Shown one piece after another: positions 59,907 through 64,000 of a stretch of DNA of 64,000 nt. The position numbers and the translations under genes are program-made. Source of the stretch: UBA1845 sp002338715 (GTDB taxonomy: Bacteria > Planctomycetota > Phycisphaerae > UBA1845); the NCBI GenBank assembly GCA_035344155.1, contig DAORAL010000026.1:8647-72646 (forward strand), read 5' to 3'. Below the pieces are notes generated by a model that saw only the letters and a list, made by a program, of their open reading frames with translations, made no database searches and was not told the origin of the DNA. The number at the start of each line of letters is the position of its first letter. Position 1 is the first letter of the stretch.

Positions 59907-59954
59907 CCATTCGTTCGGCGCCGCGCCGCCCAATGCCATCACCACGCTCTAAGG

Positions 59955-61208
59955 CTAGAAGTCATGAATTCCCGGAGCCACGCCACCCGCTGACTCATCC
60001 GTTAACCTGAAGGCGTTGCCCTGATCGTTGTGGCAGCGCAGGCACACAAAGTCCAGCGTGATTCCGCTCATCCTGCCATTTTCATCGAGCGCGACACGGC
60101 TGCCATCTTGAGTCAAAAGTGCGTCGAGATGCCCAGATTCCACGTCGATCTTAAACACGTGCGTGCGCACATCGCCGATTTTCGCCCCGAATCCTCCGGT
60201 GACACTGTCGTCAGCCGAAAGATTGTTTCGCGAGGCATAGGGCATGTGGCAGCTTTCGCAGTTCATGAATTCGACGTAGTCACCCTGCACGTAAACTTTG
60301 TCCAAATGACGGGCCATGTTGGAATCAACGTGACACGTTGTGCATCCGTTGCGAATTCCGCGATCGCGATCTTGAATCGATGAGACGTGCGGATCATGGC
60401 AGACCGTGCATCCGAAATTCGAATGCGGGCTTGCTTTCAGTTCCGACGCCTGCTGATACGCCGCGATGAATCCGTCGATCACTTCGATTGTGTCTGATCC
60501 AACATCCCGAGCGTGACATTCCGCACATGCCGACGCCGAGGCGTCGACGTTTAGCACGACGGTCTGCGGGCTACCGACATGGGCGCTTCCCGGTCCGTGA
60601 CACGCTTCGCAGTGCACGCCTGGTTCCGCCCACGTTCCACCGATGCCCGCACGATTTTCCTGGCGCCTCCCGCCGTTGTCGTCAAACGACTCTGATCCGG
60701 TGGCATGGCAGCGGAAGCAGTTGTAGGCAAATGGCGTTCCACCAAAATCCGCGCCGGCAGTGACGTTAAATCCGGTTGAGTTTGCGGCTTGTATCCGTCC
60801 GACGCTGGAAGCCACCCGTTGGGCGGTGTCTTCGACGGTTAATAGAAATCCATCGTTGTCGAGGAAGTTCGCCGACGTCGAATAGCCGCCGACAACCCAT
60901 GAGACATCCGACCATTGCAAACCCGGTGGGGGATTGGGCACGCCGTCCCCGGTCGCGGTTTCAGGGAATTCGGGCGACTTGCCCGAGATGCTCGTCAGCG
61001 CCTGGGCGTGGCCATGATGCTGGTGCGACTCGCTCAACCCGGGATGACACGCAAGGCATGCCGCCGACCCGATGTATTTGGGTTCGTTGTTGTTTCCCCC
61101 ATCGGGTGGATCGGGCGTGGTGTCGATCGGTACGCAGCCGACCAGCGCCGTGCAACCCAGTGCGGCGATGGTTTGGACGAATCGTCGATGCAATTGAAAG
61201 GTTCGCAT
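59955..61208 (-). CDS. Octaheme cytochrome c lipoprotein
   Basis: A 417-residue protein starting at ATG 61208. The signal ends LVGC (Cys25), so it is a lipoprotein. Eight CXXCH motifs: CLACH, CFRCH, CEACHGPGSAH, CAECH, CTVCH, CTTCH, CESCH and CLRCH. The CxACHGPGSxH segment recalls the cytochrome c-552/c554 octaheme families. It is the first gene after a strong sigma-54 promoter and 48 bases before the barrel gene. A cell-surface terminal reductase or an inner-face partner of the barrel are both possible. It is paralogous to the gene at 61449. Confidence 0.92.
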   Translation of the reverse strand: MRTFQLHRRFVQTIAALGCTALVGCVPIDTTPDPPDGGNNNEPKYIGSAACLACHPGLSESHQHHGHAQALTSISGKSPEFPETATGDGVPNPPPGLQWSDVSWVVGGYSTSANFLDNDGFLLTVEDTAQRVASSVGRIQAANSTGFNVTAGADFGGTPFAYNCFRCHATGSESFDDNGGRRQENRAGIGGTWAEPGVHCEACHGPGSAHVGSPQTVVLNVDASASACAECHARDVGSDTIEVIDGFIAAYQQASELKASPHSNFGCTVCHDPHVSSIQDRDRGIRNGCTTCHVDSNMARHLDKVYVQGDYVEFMNCESCHMPYASRNNLSADDSVTGGFGAKIGDVRTHVFKIDVESGHLDALLTQDGSRVALDENGRMSGITLDFVCLRCHNDQGNAFRLTDESAGGVAPGIHDF

Positions 61209-61277
61209 GAAACTGCCACTGTATCTTTGGGCGCACTTTCGGGTCGTCCACGTCAGCCGACCTTCGGTGCAAGACCT

Positions 61278-61293
61278 AGCAAGATGCGTGCCG
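61278..61293 (-). promoter_or_regulatory. Sigma-54 promoter of the cytochrome-conduit operon
   Basis: The minus strand reads CGGCACG-CATC-TTGCT, matching TGGCACG-N4-TTGC at every position but the first. The predicted start is near 61267, a 58-base leader. An inverted repeat TACAAACATGGG (61329-61340) with CCCGTGTTTGTA (61372-61383), 11 of 12 matching, lies just upstream and could be an activator site. Nothing else is seen in 61209-61448. Confidence 0.75.
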
Positions 61294-61448
61294 GTGAACC
61301 GACATCTGTCATTTATGCGCGATGGATATACAAACATGGGTCGTCAGCCGCCCGAATAGCGACTTTTCGACCCCGTGTTTGTACGCCAAAATGCACTGCG
61401 CGTAAACGAATTAAACGGTTGAGATCACAAAGTTTGTCGGGTGTTGGG

Positions 61449-62738
61449 CTATGGCCCATCGGGGTGCATCGTCGCGGTCACCGCCGACGCCGACGTCACC
61501 GTCAATTCGAAGGCATTTCCCACACCGTTGTGGCATCGCAGGCAGACGAAGTCCAGCGTCACCGCCGCTCGCCCGTTTGCATCTTTGGCGACCTCGGTCA
61601 TGTCCTCGTTGAACATGGCTGTGAAGTCGGTATTGCTTGGGTTAATTCTGAAAATATGGGTCCGCGTGTCGCCCACCCGCGCGACCGATCCGACCGTATC
61701 CACGGCACCTTGGCTACCGCTTCGTGCTGCAAAGGACATGTGGCACGATTCGCAGGAAAGCTGCTCCACATAGTCGCCGCGAACGAAGGTCAGTCCCTGG
61801 TGACGGGCCATGTCTTGGGTTGGATGGCAATCCTGACACGTCTTTCTCAGGGCATTCTCTCGATCGTAGGTCACCGACTTGTGCGGATCGTGGCAAGTCA
61901 GGCAACTCAGTGCTGCGTGCGCACCGCTCGCGAGCAATTCGGGATACTGTGCATATGGCTTGATGAAACCGTCTACCGCTTCGATCGCGCTGCCATCGGA
62001 GTCGAAGGGTTGGCTGTGACACTCGCCGCAGAACTTGGCACTGGTGTCGACGAATGCGTTGCGGGCTGGCGGATTGGGTACGTGCTTCGATCCCGGACCG
62101 TGACATGCTTCGCATTGGACGCCCGCTTCTTCCCACGTACCCGCAAAGCCGGGTCGGTTTTCCTGAAACATCGGATTATCTGCGTCGAACGGTTGCGGGC
62201 CCGTCGTGTGACGAACAAAGCTTTCGTAGTCGTAGGGCTTGGGCGTGGTGCGCCCGCTTTCGTATTCAACGAAACCGGCTTCGGTGCCATTCGGCGGAAA
62301 TTCCAGATTCCACTGTGTTTCCAAGCCATTCGTGCCGGTGACGTAAACGAAACCATCCAGATCGATGAACTGGGCGCTCTTGGTGTAGCCGTCAATCACG
62401 TACGACACCTGCGACCAATCGACGCCATCGGGCGGATTGGGGACGCCGGCGCGGTCGGCTTCTTCGGGAAACTCGGGCGGACCACCTTCGACGCGGTTGA
62501 GCTGAAACGCGTGAGCGTGAATCGAATGTTCAGCCGCGATACCGGGATGGCACGCACCGCAGGCGTCGGCTCCGAGAAACGACGCATTGTTGTTGGTGCG
62601 GTCGGTCGTGTTGTTGTAGACAGGATCGTTCCCGTTGCCCGGCGGCATGTCTGTAGGAACTTCGCAACCCGGTGTCGCAATGAAAACCGGCGCGGCACAA
62701 GCCAACATGAGAACCGTCCAGATTTTGGCGCGGGACAT
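61449..62738 (-). CDS. Heptaheme cytochrome c lipoprotein, paralog that has lost one heme site
   Basis: A 429-residue protein starting at ATG 62738 after a GGAGG site. The signal ends ATPGC, a lipoprotein cysteine. Seven CXXCH motifs: CGACH, CEACHGPGSKH, CGECH, CLTCH, CQDCH, CESCH and CLRCH. It aligns end to end with the gene at 59955, including SQVSYVIDGYTKSAQF versus SDVSWVVGGYSTSANF. The paralog's second motif, CFRCHATG, is SFVRHTTG here, so both cysteines are gone. A WNLEFPPNGT insertion lies just before it. Confidence 0.92.
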   Translation of the reverse strand: MSRAKIWTVLMLACAAPVFIATPGCEVPTDMPPGNGNDPVYNNTTDRTNNNASFLGADACGACHPGIAAEHSIHAHAFQLNRVEGGPPEFPEEADRAGVPNPPDGVDWSQVSYVIDGYTKSAQFIDLDGFVYVTGTNGLETQWNLEFPPNGTEAGFVEYESGRTTPKPYDYESFVRHTTGPQPFDADNPMFQENRPGFAGTWEEAGVQCEACHGPGSKHVPNPPARNAFVDTSAKFCGECHSQPFDSDGSAIEAVDGFIKPYAQYPELLASGAHAALSCLTCHDPHKSVTYDRENALRKTCQDCHPTQDMARHQGLTFVRGDYVEQLSCESCHMSFAARSGSQGAVDTVGSVARVGDTRTHIFRINPSNTDFTAMFNEDMTEVAKDANGRAAVTLDFVCLRCHNGVGNAFELTVTSASAVTATMHPDGP

Positions 62739-62790
62739 ATTCTGCCTCCTGCGTTTTGGGAAAGTAAATGTACAGGAATGATTATGGCAG

Positions 62791-62835
62791 AAAAAAGAAC
62801 ACGGTCCAGCCCGCATGGTTAGCCGGCTGGACCGT
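62791..62835 (-). terminator. Rho-independent terminator after the last cytochrome gene
   Basis: A perfect 11-bp stem (62801-62811 with 62825-62835) is followed on the minus strand by GTTCTTTTTTCT. It ends transcription of the gene at 62861, so the gene at 61449 needs its own promoter; CATAAT on the minus strand near 62782-62787 is a possible -10. Confidence 0.85.
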
Positions 62836-62860
62836 GTATGAGTGACTCTGGATTTGAAGC

Positions 62861-64000
62861 TTATGGAGTCAGCGATTCGACGATCTGCTCAGCCACGTCC
62901 AATGCGGCATCGGCATTGGTCGGGTTGTGGACGCCGCGACTGCCGTCGGCATCGACATACTGGTAGTTGAACTTCGCCACCGCCAACTCAGACTTCTGAT
63001 CATCGGTCAGGCCGTTGGTGCTGATGAAGTCAGCGCTTCCTGAATCGAAGTACGGTGCCAATGCCGCGAGACGCATGTCGATATCGGGCTGAACCGTATC
63101 GATGCGCTGCTGGGCGCCGACCGCATCGTGACATGGGCTGCAACCGGCAAACTTCTCTGACGGCTGGAATTCGGTGATCGAATCGTCAAACGGATTGAAC
63201 GTGTGACCGGTGGCGTTGGGGCTGCCCTCGTTGGGTTCTTCGACTTCGATCGTCACGACGTGGCAACGGGCACATGCATCGCCATCAATCAGACCCGAGT
63301 GCGGTCCGGCTTGGACCAGCGGATCATTGTTGGCCATCCGTGCACCTTCACCCTTGAGCATTTCAAACTGTGGGTGGTGTGGCGAGTTACCCGGAAGGGC
63401 TTCTTCACCCTGCGTGTGGCATTCGCCGCAAAGCGTGCCGATCGGCTTACGCAACTGGGCGGTCTGCTCGGTTCCACCGTGCGGCGAGTGGCAAGTTGAG
63501 CACTCGATGGAGAACTCAGCCGTATCCAGCGTCGGCAGTTCGTCGCCTTCTTCCTGAGCGTAGCGATAGTCCTGCGAGTGACACACGAGACACGAGTCGT
63601 TGCCGTGACCGCTATCGCGCAGGCCCTGCAATGCGGCTGCGTGACGCGACTGACTCCATTCGTCAAACGTCGGGTGGTGTGCGTCGGTATGGCACGCGCC
63701 GCAATTGGTTGAACTGTGGTTGATCGCAGGACGCTTGGATTCGTCGGCAGGGTTGCGGGCGTGATCGCCACCTGGACCGTGGCAATTTTCGCACTGCACA
63801 CCAGCGAGTTCAGCCGTCGTGGCTTGATCGACGTAACCATCGGTCTCACCCCAGCCGACAACGTGGCAGGGCAGACATTGTTCGTTTTCGCCCTGGCCGA
63901 TTCCGACCAGCGTATCGAGCGCGCCGGCGTGTGCAGTATCCGACCAGGTGTCATGTGTTCCAGAGTGGCACTGCTGGCATGTGCTTGCGCCGACGAACGC
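62861..64000 (-). CDS. Multiheme c-type cytochrome, N-terminal part outside window
   Basis: The frame is open from the window end (base 64000) to the stop at 62861, so at least 379 residues are visible. Nine CXXCH motifs can be read: CQQCH, CLPCH, CENCHGPGGDH, CGACH, CLVCH, CSTCH, CGECH, CARCH and CSPCH. The ENCHGPGGDH and TCHSPHGG patterns are like those of cytochrome c554-type and related octaheme proteins. The last 90 residues are heme-free (DIDMRLAALAPYFDSGSADF). It is followed by an intrinsic terminator. Signal peptide and total heme number are unknown. Confidence 0.9.
   Translation of the reverse strand, partial: AFVGASTCQQCHSGTHDTWSDTAHAGALDTLVGIGQGENEQCLPCHVVGWGETDGYVDQATTAELAGVQCENCHGPGGDHARNPADESKRPAINHSSTNCGACHTDAHHPTFDEWSQSRHAAALQGLRDSGHGNDSCLVCHSQDYRYAQEEGDELPTLDTAEFSIECSTCHSPHGGTEQTAQLRKPIGTLCGECHTQGEEALPGNSPHHPQFEMLKGEGARMANNDPLVQAGPHSGLIDGDACARCHVVTIEVEEPNEGSPNATGHTFNPFDDSITEFQPSEKFAGCSPCHDAVGAQQRIDTVQPDIDMRLAALAPYFDSGSADFISTNGLTDDQKSELAVAKFNYQYVDADGSRGVHNPTNADAALDVAEQIVESLTP

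Noticed and set aside
60915..62822. Long open frame of 635 codons on the plus strand
   Set aside because: It lies antisense to two cytochrome genes whose CXXCH motifs are unmistakable; its own protein shows no family features. Long antisense frames are frequent in this base composition.

Overview
The window is a bacterial chromosome segment of about 57-60 % GC by eye, with no transposase, integrase or rRNA. The mix of genes points to an anaerobic or facultative Gram-negative of planctomycete type. It carries multiheme c-type cytochromes interleaved with NHL beta-propellers, a pyruvate:ferredoxin oxidoreductase followed by a dihydroorotate dehydrogenase-like protein, a group 3b hydrogenase, a TolC/HlyD exporter and intergenic palindromic repeats. 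The phylum is an inference; the 16S gene is not here.

Region 1 (1-6.7 kb) is an RNA-repair locus. It contains the C-terminus of RtcB, two accessory genes, a conserved protein of unknown function, a DPPF-type methyltransferase, RtcA and a slipin/SPFH protein. Between rtcA and the slipin lies an 833-base gene-free stretch with two abutting tRNA-like RNAs that have defective acceptor or anticodon stems, plus a predicted three-way-junction RNA. A canonical tRNA-His preceded by a strong hairpin follows the slipin.

Region 2 (6.8-12.3 kb) is an ABC-HlyD-TolC exporter on the minus strand, transcribed away from a winged-helix regulator.

Region 3 (12.9-21 kb) is a cbb3-type oxidase operon: membrane protein, diheme cytochrome lipoprotein, CcoN, CcoO, two small membrane proteins, a CcoI-type copper ATPase, a DsbD_2/SafE-like protein and a DUF4405-like protein. 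Next to it on the minus strand is a two-component pair (21.0-23.6 kb) made of a protoglobin-type heme sensor kinase and an NtrC-family sigma-54 activator.

Region 4 (24.0-36.5 kb) is one tightly packed plus-strand transcription unit: CBS protein, acyl-CoA transferase fused to a GNAT domain, cytidylate kinase-like protein, a HypF lacking its N-terminal half, HypC, HypD, HypE, the four hydrogenase subunits hydBGDA, a maturation protease, HypA and HypB. Region 5 (36.6-45.6 kb, minus strand) holds korDABC, a Cys/Met-metabolism PLP enzyme, a DHOD-like protein and NifJ.

Region 6 (45.9-64 kb, minus strand) is a cytochrome locus that looks like a complete electron conduit across the envelope. It encodes a roughly 750-residue outer-membrane beta-barrel, three NHL propellers, a CbcL-like fusion of an octaheme domain to a cytochrome b, and 3-, 4-, 8-, 12- and 20-heme cytochromes. 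Three further multiheme proteins follow, the last cut by the window end. I count about 79 heme-binding motifs in this region.

Five sequences matching the sigma-54 -24/-12 consensus lie upstream of the sensor-kinase operon, the CBS/hydrogenase operon, korDABC, nifJ and the cytochrome-conduit operon. They suggest a single sigma-54 regulon that switches the cell from oxygen respiration to fermentative, hydrogen and extracellular electron-disposal metabolism, with the heme sensor pair as the obvious candidate controller. This is inferred from sequence and is testable.
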